Source of the DNA: Isoetes taiwanensis | Lineage: Eukaryota; Streptophyta; Lycopodiopsida; Isoetales; Isoetaceae | NCBI GenBank assembly: GCA_021234155.1 | Contig: JAJEKV010000039.1 | Span: 12,214,840 to 12,278,839 of the forward strand | DNA: 64,000 nt | Reading direction: 5' to 3' | Part shown: positions 44,376 through 57,629 of the stretch, in pieces | Numbering within the stretch: position 1 is the stretch's first letter | Layout: each line of letters starts with the position of its first letter | Translations under genes and position numbers: made by a program | Notes under the pieces: model-generated | The model's input: only the letters and a program-made list of their open reading frames with translations | What the model was told of the DNA's origin: nothing | The model's database searches: none

Positions 44376-47300
44376 TTTTAACCTAAATAAAACATTAAAA
44401 TTTTATTCTCCTACTCAAACTCAAATTCTTACCTAGAATGTCTTCGAGCTGCGAAAATCGATTTCCAAGAGCGACGCATTTTGTTATTAGTGTACATGCA
44501 AAAAAATAAAGGCATTCAATAATTAGAAAACTTACATAAATAAATAAAAAAAAAAAAAAAAAAAAAAAAGACCATTCACGTTGAAAAGATCATTGACATT
44601 AAAACTATTTACATTGTTAATTAAAAAGAACTATATATTGACATGTAAAAAATGAAAAAAAAAAAAAAAAAGGAAGAACATAAAAAGAAGGGGCCTCGTC
44701 TTTCAACGACGTCCCCTTCTTGTAATAAAAAATAGAGGAAGAATGGGCCTCGTCTTTCAACGACGTCCTTCTTCTATGGAAAAAAAATAGAAGAGGAAGA
44801 AGAAGAAGAAGAAGAAGAAGAAGAAGAAGAGAATATTCTCTTCGAATTTTCATGATCTATACATAATCTATACATGGTTATGATATTTGGAAGGGGCATA
44901 TTGCCTTAGAAGATGTTGCTAAAATATCATATTGAAATAGTTTTCTTGCAAGAAGAATATTCTCTTAGATCTTCAAATAGTTGAAAACTATAATTTTCTA
45001 AGTGACTTGGTTGTCTCTAAATAGTTTAACGGTGTAAAGACGTTATGAATTTTCATGGAAATACAGATGTGGAAGGCATCTCTAGTAATATGATAGTTTA
45101 TTTGCTGCTCAATATTGGGAGTTCTTTGTTCTCCATATAATGTGAGTCTACAAATGGTAAATTTCGAGGTATGTTTATTTAGATTGCTTTAGCATCCTCA
45201 ATGGGTGCCATGAAATTAATCTAAGCTTTATTTTTCACCTTTTGGAAAAGCCATGCAAAAGGGCACTCGCCAAAAGCCTAAGCCTAAGATAGACATTCGA
45301 GATGGAAATTCATACAAAAGATTTCATGTGCATCTTGCTTGTGAATTTTAGCATGTAAATGTTGGATTAATTCCATGGAGATGACTATAGTACTTATTGG
45401 AAGGGATGTGTACCTTCAATGTACAAAAAGGTAAATATGCAACTTGGATAGCTATCTTTGGACGTACACTCAAATGTATAGCACATTAAATGATTTTTGA
45501 TGCTTTCAAAAAATAATGTACTATCTATGTTGACTTTTTAACAAATTGAAATTATGGCAAACATTAGAAGGCACACTTTGCCTTAGGTTCATCGTAAGGA
45601 ATAAGTTTGGGTTTAGGTTCATCGTAAGGAATAAGTTTGGGTTTGCTTAAAAATGATTTGTTGCCTATTGTCCTTTTTATGGACGTTGTGGCATAATAAC
45701 CATGGCCGACATCGCCATGAAAGGGCCTATCTTTTTCTGACTTTGAGCAAATAAAGAGCTCCATATACCTTTTTCCGACTTTGAGCAAATATGTTTGAGT
45801 AATAGAAGCATTTGGGGCTTTTCCTTGTAACTTTTGTGGCAGCTAAAGACGGGCCGCATGACATAGTTTTACCGCCCAAAAGGGCTTATTTGCTTGCTTC
45901 TAGGTAAGATTAGAGCAAGGATCGTGACTGTAGTTCGTGGCCATTATGCAGATGTTCCATGCACATGGATCGTGCCTTGTGATAGCATGTAGCCGATAAG
46001 CACTTCTGCCTTAAATGGCTTCGCCAAATGCTTACATACAGCTTTTTGATCTGAGACAAAGGTGCAATCTTTGCCTAAATGGTTATGTATAAATAACTTG
46101 ATATGCCTTTTGGCAAAATCGTGGCATGTTAAGCTGCTCTTAGATGGATTCTACAGGAAGTATAGAAAAGAATGTCATTGCTTGCCACGAAAAAATTCGT
46201 GCTTGCCAGGATCGCCATAGCTTGCCAGGTAAAAATCTTGATTTTTCAGAAAAGAAATTTAAGAGATCGTTGTTATGCCTTGTTATGATTGAGAACACTA
46301 GTTGCTCTGAACTTTTGCAAAAAAACAGGTTGAAAATGTTTGTAGATAGTGCAAATATGCTTTTTGCATTACAAGCATGCTTTTGGCATTTCTCCATTCA
46401 GCCTTTTATGGAAGATCGGAAACGAGCTAGGCCACTTCATCATAATGGTGGCTGGGCAAATGCAAACTGTTGCAGTATGAATGCAATAATCAGGTCAGAC
46501 AAAATAATATTTGATTTCATGCATAATATTTTGAAAAATGCTTTTCTCATAGCATTAGAAAATCCATTTGAAATGTATAATGCAGTTTTTGGATAATCGT
46601 TCCTTACAACAAAGAAAAAGCCATCTGATATATGCACATCATGTAATAGGCAAGAAGGCAAGAAGTCTTCGGATGTCCCGTGGAGAGCTTTCCACATAAT
46701 GTTGCTGGTGCTTATTCTTTAAATTTTATAAGAGTAGCTCTTTGCGTGCATCAAGTTTAAAATAATACCACGAAACTTGAGGCGAAATTATTCAGGTTCC
46801 TGCTTATGTTCAAATTGCACATTTCTTCCTTGAATCTAGAGATCTTAAGCCTTAAGATTGTAGATGTTAAATGATAAACTGTTTTAATACTAGTTCTACT
46901 CTATTTGCTGGAAACTGTATCATTATACATGATCTACATAGAAGGAAAAATGATTTCAATTTTGACGGATATATTTTGTAAAACATATTATGAGAGATCT
47001 TAAACTTTATGCCATACAACTAATCTAAGCTTTAAGGTCTAAACTTTATGGGAAGTTTTGAAACTAAGATTCCATTATTCTGTCTTGCTAACGTCACCTC
47101 AGGGCAAAAGGATACAATTGGTGATCAGTGATAAACTGAGAGACCCAATGTACCTTTTGGCCCTTGCACATTTACCGTTTTCACGCTAATTGTGTATTGA
47201 TTGGCTGCAGGTACGGGTTCTCTCCTCTAATTGTCTCCATTTTGCTGTTAGAGTTGGCGTTAACGCGGAAGAGGATGGAATATGCTACATCAAGATTCAA

Positions 47301-47637
47301 AGTTTATCAAATTTAAAACGTTGTAAGATTTAAGTTAAGATTTAAATTTATAGTTGTAAGATTGATTACCTTATACTTTCAAATTCAAAAACGTTATGTA
47401 CAAATTGGATATGCTAATATGGAAATGATGATATGAATTATTTTACTCAAGATCTTTATTTTTGGATATATATTTTTCAATATAGTAAATTATATGGGCT
47501 AAGGTTTGTAGAGTGCCTGATGTGGCCTGGCCTAAAAAACCAGGGTGGATATTGGGATAAGTGATCTTGCCTTGAACAAGGTTCTTTTAATGTGCTGTTT
47601 GCATAAGCGGATCTGTAGTCTTGGCAAGAACATGTAC
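44376..47637. other. No gene recognised; simple repeats
   Basis: This holds A runs (44549-44568, 44655-44670), two CTTTCAACGACGTCC copies (44700, 44754) linking it to the CACTA repeats, an AAG microsatellite (44788-44830) and AT-rich sequence to 47.6 kb. A direct repeat (AGGTTCATCGTAAGGAATAA) occurs at 45585 and 45616. The plus frame 46144-46596 (150 codons) contains two CTTGCCAGG-type phrases but no recognisable domain. Confidence 0.4.
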
Positions 47638-47706
47638 GAAGAAGAAGAAGAAGAAGAAGAAGAAGAAGAAGAAGAAGAAGAAGAAGAAGAAGAAGAAGAA
47701 GAAGAA
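47638..47706. repeat. (GAA)n microsatellite
   Basis: About 23 uninterrupted GAA units, followed by A+G-rich sequence to about 47.77 kb. It creates a poly-Glu frame that is not a gene. Confidence 0.95.
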
Positions 47707-48149
47707 AGGGAGATAGGAAAGAAAGATTGAATAGAATGAGAAAGTGGTGAAGAAGAAGAAGAAGAAAATGAATAGAAGATTGGAAGAACGGAAGATTAGA
47801 AGGAAGAAACCAATGATTGGAAGATGATTGGAAGAAGAAGGAGGAGGATTCGATTCATACTAATAAGAGGCGAAATGGATTGAAGAAAAACAAGGATGGA
47901 AAGAAGAGGAGGATAGAAATGGGATGGATTGAAAACAAACAAGAAAAAACAAGAAGCCCTAAATCTATCAAACAACAAGCCTAATTCAAAAATAGAGTTG
48001 ATTGATCCATTGAAATACCTTTGGATGCTTGCTTGAAGCTTGGAAAGGACCTTAAGGATGATCCGCGCCAAAAATCGCCCTAAAAACGCTCCTCCGGTGC
48101 TTAGAACCAAAAACTAGGCGGCGGAAAAGCCGGCTCTGCTTTTTCGATA

Positions 48150-49790
48150 AAAGTTACTGACGCGTCGTTGAACGGCGTCGTGAGGTCGCTTTAACGACGT
48201 GCGTCATAGTCGTTAACGGCGTCTATAACGACGTCTTTGTATTAAACGACGTGCCCTTTTTTTTTATTAAGTTATAATTATAAGTTATTATTATAATTAT
48301 AATTATTATACAAAGAAGGATTGTTACCCAGTGGAGGGCTGTCATTTATGCAGTAATCTAACTCAGGAAGCTGCTCTTGAACAGGATGTTGAAAGTCCGG
48401 TTTGCCTCCACCTCCAGACATTTTTGTGATAGAAAATGTAGAAATCAAACTCAAATTTATCTTTCGGCCGAACTTAGATGATTAAAAGCGACTTTTCACC
48501 GATGGATGGAGCTGCAATATTCGATCTGCATAAGCAGAGGCGAGAGAAAAGAGGTGGGGCGTATTTGCGGGAATGGCGCCAATGTGTATACCGGCGTGTT
48601 TTTTTTTTTTTATTAAGTTACCAACTTAGATCTATTTGTTTTATTACTTATGTTTTTTATCTATATTGTGGTGGCACAAGATAGACCCTTCACCTTAATA
48701 TAACATATCCTACTCACCTTGAATTTCGAGTTCGAGATATTCAATTTCGTACACTCCATAATGAGTCCATACGAATGTGACCGCCACGACAATTAATTTG
48801 TTGTCGATACGGATTTGGACGGTTAAGCTATACCTATTCTAGAGCCAGCCCTATGCTTTCATTTGACGACGTTTTTTGGTTTATAACGGCGTGTCTTTTT
48901 TTAATTAAGTTATTATTATTAGCAATCTTTTTTTTTTTATACGATGTCTGCGTAATTTTCGTTGAGCGGCGTTTATAACGATGTTTAGGTTCCAAACGAG
49001 CGTGTCCTTTTTTAAGTTAATATTATTAGCAACTTAGATTTGTTTCATTACTTATGTATTTTATCTATCCTTCTTTATCTATCCACTTAGATTTCTCTCC
49101 ATCCTTGTTTATCTATCCACTTTAATAAACCAGACTTGTGCACCATTGAGCTTCACTTGCATACTTTCATACTAAATCAAGCTTGCCAATCACTTGATCC
49201 ATGATCAGAAGTAGCAGTGCAAACATATGGCTCACCAGGTTGCTCTTCTGCATACAATCTACACAAGGCATGCCCAGCTACAGTCCATGCAAAGCTGCAA
49301 GAAGAGCTTTTTTGATTTGCCATATTCTCTCGTGCATGATCACATACAACTTCATATATGGTTGCGACCTCTTCATAGATTCTTTTGCTAAGGGTTTTGG
49401 ACCACGACTTGAGGGGTTCAACGACGTCTCACCTTGAATTTCGAGTTCGAGATATTCAATTTCGTACACTCCATAATGAGTCCATATGAATGTGACCGCC
49501 ACGGCAATTAATTTGTTGTCAGTACCGGATTTGGACAGTTAAGCTATACCTATTCTAGAGCCCGCCCTATGCTTTCATTTGACGACTTTTTGGTTTATAT
49601 CGACGTGTCCTTTTTTTTAAGTTAATATTATTAGCAACTTAGATTTGTTTCATTACTTATGTATTTTATCTATTCTTGTTTATGTATCCACTTAGATTTC
49701 TCTCCATCCTTGTTTATCTATCCACTTTAATAAACCAGACTTGTGCACCATTGAGCTTCACTTGCATACTTTCATACTAAATCAAGCTTG
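48150..49790. repeat. CGACGT repeat cluster and ~713 bp duplication
   Basis: CACTA-type CGACGT units cluster at 48.16-48.26 kb. A segment from about 48718 (CACCTTGAATTTCGAGTTCG) is repeated directly from 49431, ending at CAAGCTTGCCA near 49190 and 49791. Each copy contains TTTGACGAC...CGTGTCCTTTTTT, and the left copy has an extra ~110 bases. The right copy ends where the large GC-rich array begins, so the junction of array and duplication is sharp. Confidence 0.8.
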
Positions 49791-49796
49791 CCAGCC

Positions 49797-52700
49797 ACTT
49801 CAGTCGACGTTCTGAGTCCATTGGCAGAGTCAGATCGCGATTCCGGAGAGGGGAGGTCGCCCGTCCGTCCCCAGGGCCTTGGGGAGAGGAAATTTGGGGC
49901 AAGCAGCCTCTGGAGGGATTTTAGGGTCCGCGCTCTGGCGTCAACACCCCAACTCCATTTCAAGACACGGCGCAAGGTCCCGGCCGAATCTGACAAGGAG
50001 AGGGCCTCCGAAACGTAAACCCTGTGGGTTGCCAGGCTCTAGAAGGGTTTACGTTTTGGGGGCCGAGTCCTGGTCTGTTGCACTTGGGACCTGGCCGAGA
50101 AGCGGCAAAGAGAAATACGGAGCAAGGGGAACCGGGAGGCGAGTTTGGGCCTTTCCTCCTACCGTTGTGGCAAGTAGAAGTGGGGGGGCGGCTTTTGCGG
50201 TGGCAAGACATTCGTAAATTCGCAATTAATGCATTGCACGAAAAATAAATTCGGTTTTTGCCGGCTGGATCCCTAGTTCATCTCGGCACACGGCCCAATT
50301 TTGGAATTTTCTGAGAAGGTCTAGGTCAAAGGGTTAGCATTAGAACGGGTGGGGCAGCCCGATTGCTGGGCAACCGAAGAGCTGGCACCCTTCCCCAAGT
50401 CAAACGAGGCCGGGACCTTGCGGGGATCCCTCACAAGAGGGGAGAGTCAGGACCCGTGAGGCGGGATCCAAAAAAGTTCCCGAGGCAGACCCTTCCCGGC
50501 GGCGCTCCCCCGGTCGCAGACGCTAATGACCACCCTCCGGGAGCCGGGTTCCCCTATCCGACCGTTGGATCCTCCGTTCAGGGCCCCTCTTGGGGAAGGT
50601 CCAAAAGATTCCGGATCGGTCCGGGAGAACTTGTCAAAACCGGGGCGCCCCGATGTCGGCCTTGTAGAAACCGCCTTTGTTTTGTCGTTCGAGACAAGGG
50701 ATGCTCACGGAATGGCAAATAGACCCTGCCAAATCGTCCGGAATGGCGAAATTACCCTAGGGAGCAAGTTACACGGTCGGGTTTTGCGAAAAGAAGCAAA
50801 CACTCACACCCTCCACGACAAGATATCGCATGCACATCCTAGGCCAATTGACTACGAAAGTGTGATGGAAGTGAGCTACTTTGGCGCTTCTTGGAGTTCG
50901 GGTGGTCTTACGGCCCACGGAACTTGGTCCCGAGGGCAATGTCGGCGTTACCGAGTCCATTGGCGAGTCGGATCGCGATTCAGGAGAGGGAGGTCGTCCG
51001 TCCGGCCCCCGGGGCCTTGGGGAGAGGGAAATTTGGGGCAAGCGACCTCGGAGGGATTTTAGGGTCCGCCTCGGCCTCAACACCCCAACTCCACTTCAAG
51101 ACACGGCAAGGTCCGGCCAAATCGACAAGGAGAGGGCCTCAAACGTAAACCCGTGGGTTGCCGTGCTCTAGAAGGGTTTACGTTTTGGGGGCGAGTCCCT
51201 GTCTGTGCACTTGGGACCTGGCCGAGAAGCAAAGCACCAGAGAATCTGAGAGCAAGGGAACCGGCGGAGCGGAGTTTGGGCCTTTCCTCCTCCCGATGTG
51301 GCAAGTAGAAGTCGGGGGCTTTTGCGATGGCAAGACATTAAGTAAATTCGCAATTAATGCATTGCACGAAAATAAATTCTGGTTTTTTGCCAGCGGGATC
51401 CCTAATTCATCTCCAGCACACGGCCCAATTTTCGGAATTTTCGGAGAAGGTCTAGGTCAAAGGGTTAGCATTAGAACGGTCGGGGCAGCCCGTTGCAGGG
51501 CAACCGAGCTGGCACCCTTCCCAAGTCAAACGAGGCCAGGACCTTGCAGGGATCCCTCACAAGAGGGGGGAGAGTCCGGACCCGGGAGGCGGGGATCAAA
51601 AAGTTCCCGAGGCAGCCCTTCTGGCGGCGCTCCCGGGCTGCTGCGCTAATGACCACCCTCCCGGAGCCCGGTTCCCCTATCCGACCGTTGGATCCTCCGT
51701 TCAGGGGCCCCTCTTCGGGAAGGTCCAAAAGATTCCAGATCGGTCCGGGAGAACTTGTCAAACCGCGGGGCGTCCTGATGTCGGCCTTGTAGAAACCGCA
51801 CTGTTTTGTCGTTCGAGACGCAGGGATGCTCGGAATGGCAAATAGACCCTGCCAAATCGTCCGGAATGGCGAAATTACCCTAGGGAGCAAGTTACACGGT
51901 CGGTTTTGCGAAAGAAGGAAACACTCACGCCCTCCACGACAGTATCCCGCATGCACATCCTAGGCCAATTGACTACGAGTGTGATGGAAGTGAGCTACTT
52001 TGGCGCTTCTTGGAGTTTGGTGGTCTTCTGCCCACGGAACTTGGTCCCCGGGGCAATGTCGACGCTTGAGTCCATTGGCAGAGTCGATCGCGATTAGTGA
52101 GAGGGGAGGTCGCCCGTCCGTCCCCTGTGGCCTTGGGGAGAGGAAATTTGGGGCAAGCGACCTCGGGAGGGATTTTAGGGTCAAGGCTCAAGGCGTCAAC
52201 ACCCCAACTCCACTTCAAGACACGGTAAAGGTCCCTACTGAATCGACAAGGAGAGGGCCTCAAACGTAAACCCCGTGGGTTGCCGTGCTCTAGAAGGGTT
52301 TACGTTTTGGGGGCCGAGTCCCGGTCTGTTGCACTTGGGACCTGGCGCCGGCAGCGGCAGAGAATACGGAGCAAGGGGAACCGACGGAGCGGAGTTTGGG
52401 CCTTTCCTCCTCCCGATGTGGCAAGTAGAAGCCTCGCTTTTTGGTGCAAATGGCAAGGCATTAAATGAAATTCGCAATTAATGCATTGCACGAAAATAAA
52501 TTCCGGTTTTTGCCGGTAGGGATCCCTAATTCATCTCCAAAGACACGGCCCAATTTTGAATTTTTAGGAGAAGGTCTAGGTCAAAGGGTTAGCATTAGAG
52601 CGGTCGGGGCAGCCGTTCGCGGGCAACCGAGCTGGCACCCTTCCCCAAGTCAAGCGAGGCCGGGACCTTGCGGGGATCCCTCACAAGAGGGAGAGTCAGG

Positions 52701-55700
52701 ACCCCGGGAGGGATCAAAAAGTTCCCGAGGCACCCCTTCGGCGGCGCTCCCATTTTGCTGCGCTAATGACCACCCTCCGGGAGCGGTTCCCCTATCCGTG
52801 TTGGATCCTCCGTTCGGGGCCCCTCTTCGGGGAAGGTCCAAAAGATTCCAGATCGGTCCAGGAGAACTTGTCAAACCGCGGGGCGTCGATGTCGGCCTTG
52901 TAGAAACCCGCCTTTGTTTTTGTCGTTCGGCACCAGGGGATGCTCCGGAATGGCAAATAGACCCTGCCAAATCGTAGGAATGGCGAAATTACCCTAGGGA
53001 GCAAGTTACACCGGTCGGTTTTCGTAAAGAAGGAAACACTCACGCCCTCCCGACAAGATATCATGCACATCCTAGGCCAATTGACTACGAAAGTGTGATG
53101 GAAGTGAGCTACTTTGGCGCTTCTTGGAGTTGGGTGGTCTTCGGCCCTGGAACTTGGTCCCAGGGGGGGCAATGTCGACGTTCGAGTCCATTGGCGAGTC
53201 AGATCGTGATTCCCAGGAGGGGAGGTCGCCCGGGTCCGGCCCCCGAGGGCCTTGGGAGAGGAAATTTGGGGCAAAAGCGACCTGAGGGGATTTTAGGGTC
53301 CAAGCTCAAGGCGTCAACACCCCAACTCCACTTCAAGACACTGGCGAAGGTCCTAGAATCGACAAAGGAGAGGGCCTCAAACGTAAACCCCGTGGGTTGC
53401 CGTGCTCTAGAAGGGTTTACGTTTTTGGGGGCCCCAGTCCCTGGGTCTGTTACACTTGGGGACCTGCCAGAAGCGGCACAAGAGAATCTGAGCAGGGAAC
53501 CGGCGGGCGGAGTTTGGGCCTTTCCTCCTCCCGATGTGGCAAGTAGAAGTCGGGGGCGCTTTTGATGGCAAGACATTCGTAAATTCGTAATTAATACATT
53601 GCGAAAATAAATTCGGTTTTTGTGGGATCCCTATCTCATCTCCAAAGACTACGACCCAATTTTGAATTTTTCGGAGAAGGTCTAGGTCAAAGGGTTAGCA
53701 TTAGAGCGGTCGGGGCAGCCCGTTTGCGGGCAACCGAAGCTGGCACCCTTCCCAAGTCAAGCGAGGCGGGACCTTGCAGGGATCCCTCACAAGAGGGGAG
53801 AGTCAGGACCCGGAGGCGGGATCCAAAAGTTCCCGAGGCGACCCTTCTGGCGGCGCTCCCGGGGCTGCGCTAATGACCACCCTCCGAGGCCGGTTCCCCT
53901 ATCCGGCCGTTGGATCCTCCGTTCGGGGCCCCTCGCCGGGAAGGTCCAAAAGATTCCAGATCGGTCAGGGAGAAACTTGTCAAACCGGGAAAAGCGTCGA
54001 TGTCGGCCTTGTAGAAACCGCCTTTGTTTTGTCGTTCGAGACGCCGGGATGCTCGGAATGGCAAATAGACCACCGCCAAATCGTCAGGAATGGCGAAATT
54101 ACCTAGGGAGCAAGTTACACGGTCGGTTTTGCGAAAAGAAGGAAACACTCCGCCCTCCACGACAAGATCCCGCATGCACATCCTAGGCCAATTGACTCTG
54201 AGTGTGATGGAAGTGAGCTACTTTGGCGCTTCACGGAGTTCGGGTGGTCTACGGCCCGGAACTTGGTCCCTGGGGCAATGTCGGCGTTCGAGTCCATTGG
54301 CGAGTCGGATCGCGATTCCAGGAGAGGGGAGGTTAAGCGTCCAGTCCCCGGGGGCCTTGGGGAGAGGAAATTTGGGGCAAGCAGCCCGGAGGAGGGATTT
54401 TAGGGTCAGCGCTCTGGCGTCAACACCCCAACTCCACTTCAAGACACTGGGCGCAAGGTCCCGGCGAATCGACAAGGAGAGGGCCTCAAACGTAAACCCA
54501 CGTGGGTTTGCGGGCTCTAGAAAGGGTTTACGTTTTGGGGGCCGAGTCTGTCTGTTGCACTTGGGACCTGGCCGGAAGCGTAGCAGGAGAATAATGAGCA
54601 AGGGAACCGACGGGAGCGGAGTTTGGGCCTTTCCTCCCCCCGATGTGGCAAGTAGAAGTCTGGGGCTTTTGCGTGGCAAGACATTAAGTAAATTCGCAAT
54701 TAATACATTGCCGCGAAAATAAATTCGGTTTTTGCGGTGGGATCCCTATCTCATCTCCAAAGACACGGCCCAATTTTGAATTTTCGGAGAAGGTCTAGGT
54801 CAAAGGGTTAGCATTAGAAGCGGTCGGGGCAGCGGATTTGCGGTGGCAAGCAGTGGCACCCTTCCCCAAGTCAAAGCGAGGCCGGGACCTTGCAGGGATC
54901 CCTCACAAGAGGGGGAGAGTCAGGACCCGAGGCGGGATCAAAAAGTTCCCGAGGCAGCCCTTCTGGCGGCGCTCCCCGGGACGACGCTAATGACCACCCT
55001 CCCGAAGCCCGGTTCCCCTATCCGGCCGTTGGATCCTCCGTTCGGGGCCCCTCTTGGGGAAGGTCCAAAAGATTCCAGATCGGTCCAGGAGAACTTGTCA
55101 AACGGCGGGCCGTCGATGTCGACCTTGTAGAAACCGCCTTTGTTTTGTCGTTCGGGCACGCGGGATGCTCGGAATGGCAAATAGACCACCGCCAAATCGT
55201 CAGGAATGGCGAAATTACCCTAGGGAGCAAGTTACGGTCGGTTTTGCGAAAAGAAGGAAACACTCCGCCCTCCACGGCGGTATCCAGCATGCACATCCTA
55301 GGCCAATTGATTTACGAGTGTGATGGAAGTGAGCTACTTTGGCGCTTCTTGGAGTTCGGGTGGTCTTCCGGCCCGCGGAACTTGGTCCCCGGGGCAATGT
55401 CGGCGTTCGAGTCCATTGGCGAGTCGATCGCGATTCAGGAGGAGAGGGAGGTCGCCCGTCCGGTCCCCGGGGCCTTGGGGAGGGGAAATTTGGGGCAAGC
55501 AGCCTCGGAGGGATTTTAGGGTCCAGCTCGGGCGTCAACACCCCAACTCCACTTCAAGACACGGCGCAAGGTCCGGCCGAATCGACAAGGAGAGGGCCTC
55601 AAAGCGTAAACCACGTGGGTTGCAGGGCTCTAGAAGGGTTTACGTTTGGGGGCGAGTCCCGGTCTTCCCGCCCGCGGAACTTGATCCCCAGGGCAATGTC

Positions 55701-56560
55701 GGCATTCTGAGTCCATTGGCAGAGCCAAATCCTTGATTCCGGTGAGGGGAGGTTGCCCGTCCTTCCCGGGGCCTTGGGGGGAGAGGAACCGGGGCAAAGC
55801 GGCTTAGGAGGATTTTAGTGTCGGCCTCTGGCGTCAACACCCAACTCCACTTCAAGACATGGCGCAAAGTCCGGCGAATCGACAAGGAGAGGGCCTCTAA
55901 ACGTAAACCCCGTGGGTTGCCGGGCTCTAGAAGGGTTTACGTTTTGGGGGCGAGTCCTGGTCTTCGTCGCCACGGAACTTGGTTTTCGAGCAATGTCAAC
56001 GTTTCGAGTCCATTGGCAGAGCCAAATCGTGGTTTTAGAGAGGGGAGGTTGCCCGATTCTTCCCAGGGGCCTTAGGGAGAGGAAATTTGGGAAAGCGACC
56101 TCAGGAGGATTTTAGGGTCCGCTGCGGCGTCAACACCCCAACTCCACTTCAAGACACGCCGCTAGGTCAGCCCGAATCGACAGGAGAGGGCCTCAAAGCG
56201 TAAACCACGTGGAGTTGCCGGGCTCTAGAAGGGTTTTACGTTTTGGGGCCGAGTCCTAATCTGACATTCTTGATTAGGCGATGGTAGAAGGCGGCCGAAG
56301 CATAGCAAGGGGAACCGGAGAACGGAGTTTGGACTGTCCTCCTCCGATGTGGCAATTAGAAGTCGGGGGCTTTTGCGGTGGCAACACACGATTAAATTCG
56401 TAATTAATGCATTGCACGAAAATAAATTCTGATTTTTGCAATTTGGATCCCTAATTCATCTCAGCCACGGCCCAATTTTGAATTTTTGGAGAAGGTCTAG
56501 GTCAAAGGGTTAGCATTAGAACCGTCGGGGCAGCCCGGATTTGTGAGGCAACCAGAGCTG
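49797..56560. repeat. GC-rich satellite-like array, ~1.11 kb units
   Basis: The landmark GTGATGGAAGTGAGCTAC occurs at 50862, 51981, 53095, 54203 and 55320, giving unit lengths of 1119, 1114, 1108 and 1117 bp. A partial unit precedes the first. After 55.4 kb two shortened units of about 300 bp follow (GAGTCCATTGGC at about 55409, 55709 and 56007), formed by one ~815 bp deletion, then a final longer unit. Every unit contains an AAACGTAAACCC ... GGGTTTACGTTT stem. Copies differ mostly by one- to three-base changes at CG sites. No frame is kept between copies, so the long open frames here are not genes. Confidence 0.93.
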
Positions 56561-56562
56561 AT

Positions 56563-56883
56563 TTGGAAGATTTGGAAGATGCGGTTGACTTCAAGCCACA
56601 AAGAAACATAAATTTAGTGGTTTGCTTCTATCGATCGGGTTGGAGAAAAATCCAAGCCGACCGTCCATCACAAACTTCTAAGAATGTGCATTTGAAAGAT
56701 TTAGAACATGGAAGTGTCCCATTTGTAAGAGCTACAGGAGAGTCCAAACCACAAATAATCTCGAAAATTTTGGTTCTACCAGTCCAAGTCGAAATGTCGC
56801 GAAACCTCGGGCTCAAATGGCAAATCGAATCAAGAAGGCGATATCCAGCGAGAAGAATGCAAAATATCTTCAAGAATCCTTGA
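56563..56883 (+). CDS. Unrecognised open frame after the array
   Basis: A frame starting MEDLEDAVDFKPQRNINLVV and continuing with FYRSGWRKIQADRPSQ, without CG-rich composition, begins at the exact end of the GC-rich array. No domain is recognised. The base composition changes sharply here, so this marks different sequence, but coding status is unproved. Confidence 0.3.
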   Translation: MEDLEDAVDFKPQRNINLVVCFYRSGWRKIQADRPSQTSKNVHLKDLEHGSVPFVRATGESKPQIISKILVLPVQVEMSRNLGLKWQIESRRRYPARRMQNIFKNP

Positions 56884-57620
56884 GATCATGTTCATGCATA
56901 TGTATCAATGCTAGATTGTACCCAAGAGAAAATATAACAATGTACAAAACATAGGTTTATTGAACAAAAGATCACTTGAACAATTGACATACTCCCTCGA
57001 GCTTGGCTTATGGTTTCTATCGTGAAGTCCTCCACTTGTCCATCCCCTTTGAACCATAGCTCCATGTCAAGTATGCGGCGTCGACCATGCATATGTCGGC
57101 GCTAGTATCATGTTAATCTTTGTTTTTTCTGTGGTGCTTCCAAACCACGACCATCTTTTCAAGAAGCACCCTCATCATGCTAGGCAGCTCTTTGGTTCCT
57201 AGCAATTTGGTCGATGCCTTCTCACCAATCACATACTTCTTTAACACTTTCATCCAGATGGATCGTTGTTTCATAGTCCTCATCTTGAAAGTGGAGGAGG
57301 GGGTTCACGGAGATTCCCTTCCTTCTCATGCCCTCGACGGCTCCTACACCAAGCTATAGATTAGAAAATAGATAAAATACAATAAAGTGTATAAACTACA
57401 GAGTGTAGCCTTACTTGTGAAGACAGGTTCCATATCTCTCTGCTCTTGAATCCTCATCTCCTCCTGAATCTGGTTCAAGCGTCGAAGCATACCTTCCATG
57501 GCCATGTATCCCAAAAGCAATAAAGAAAAAACTCACAATAAGCGCAATGAAAAACTAGGATCCAGAGGATCGTTCGCAATACTCAAATCATAAAAGAAAT
57601 GGAAAAAAATGGCCGGCCGA
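56884..57620 (-). other. Minus-strand coding-like fragments
   Basis: Minus-strand readings such as MHGRRRILDMELWFKGDGQV (57030-57090) and EGMRRKGISVNPLLHFQDED (near 57290) have coding character but no known family. They could be 3' exons of a CACTA-borne gene. No structure can be defined. Confidence 0.3.
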
Positions 57621-57629
57621 TGACTTTTA

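Noticed and set aside
46144-46596. 150-codon plus-strand open frame
   Set aside because: Long, but with no domain, no related sequence in the window and low-information composition; left as unassigned.
47545-47730. Poly-Glu protein
   Set aside because: It is a translation of the (GAA)n microsatellite.
48150-48300. Right terminus of the CACTA element
   Set aside because: CGACGT units are present, but no sequence matching the inverted CACTAC terminus follows; the array near 57.7 kb aligns better.
50363-55736. Many open frames of 90-210 codons in the GC-rich array
   Set aside because: They fall in different frames in each tandem unit and none is conserved between units; high GC lowers stop frequency.
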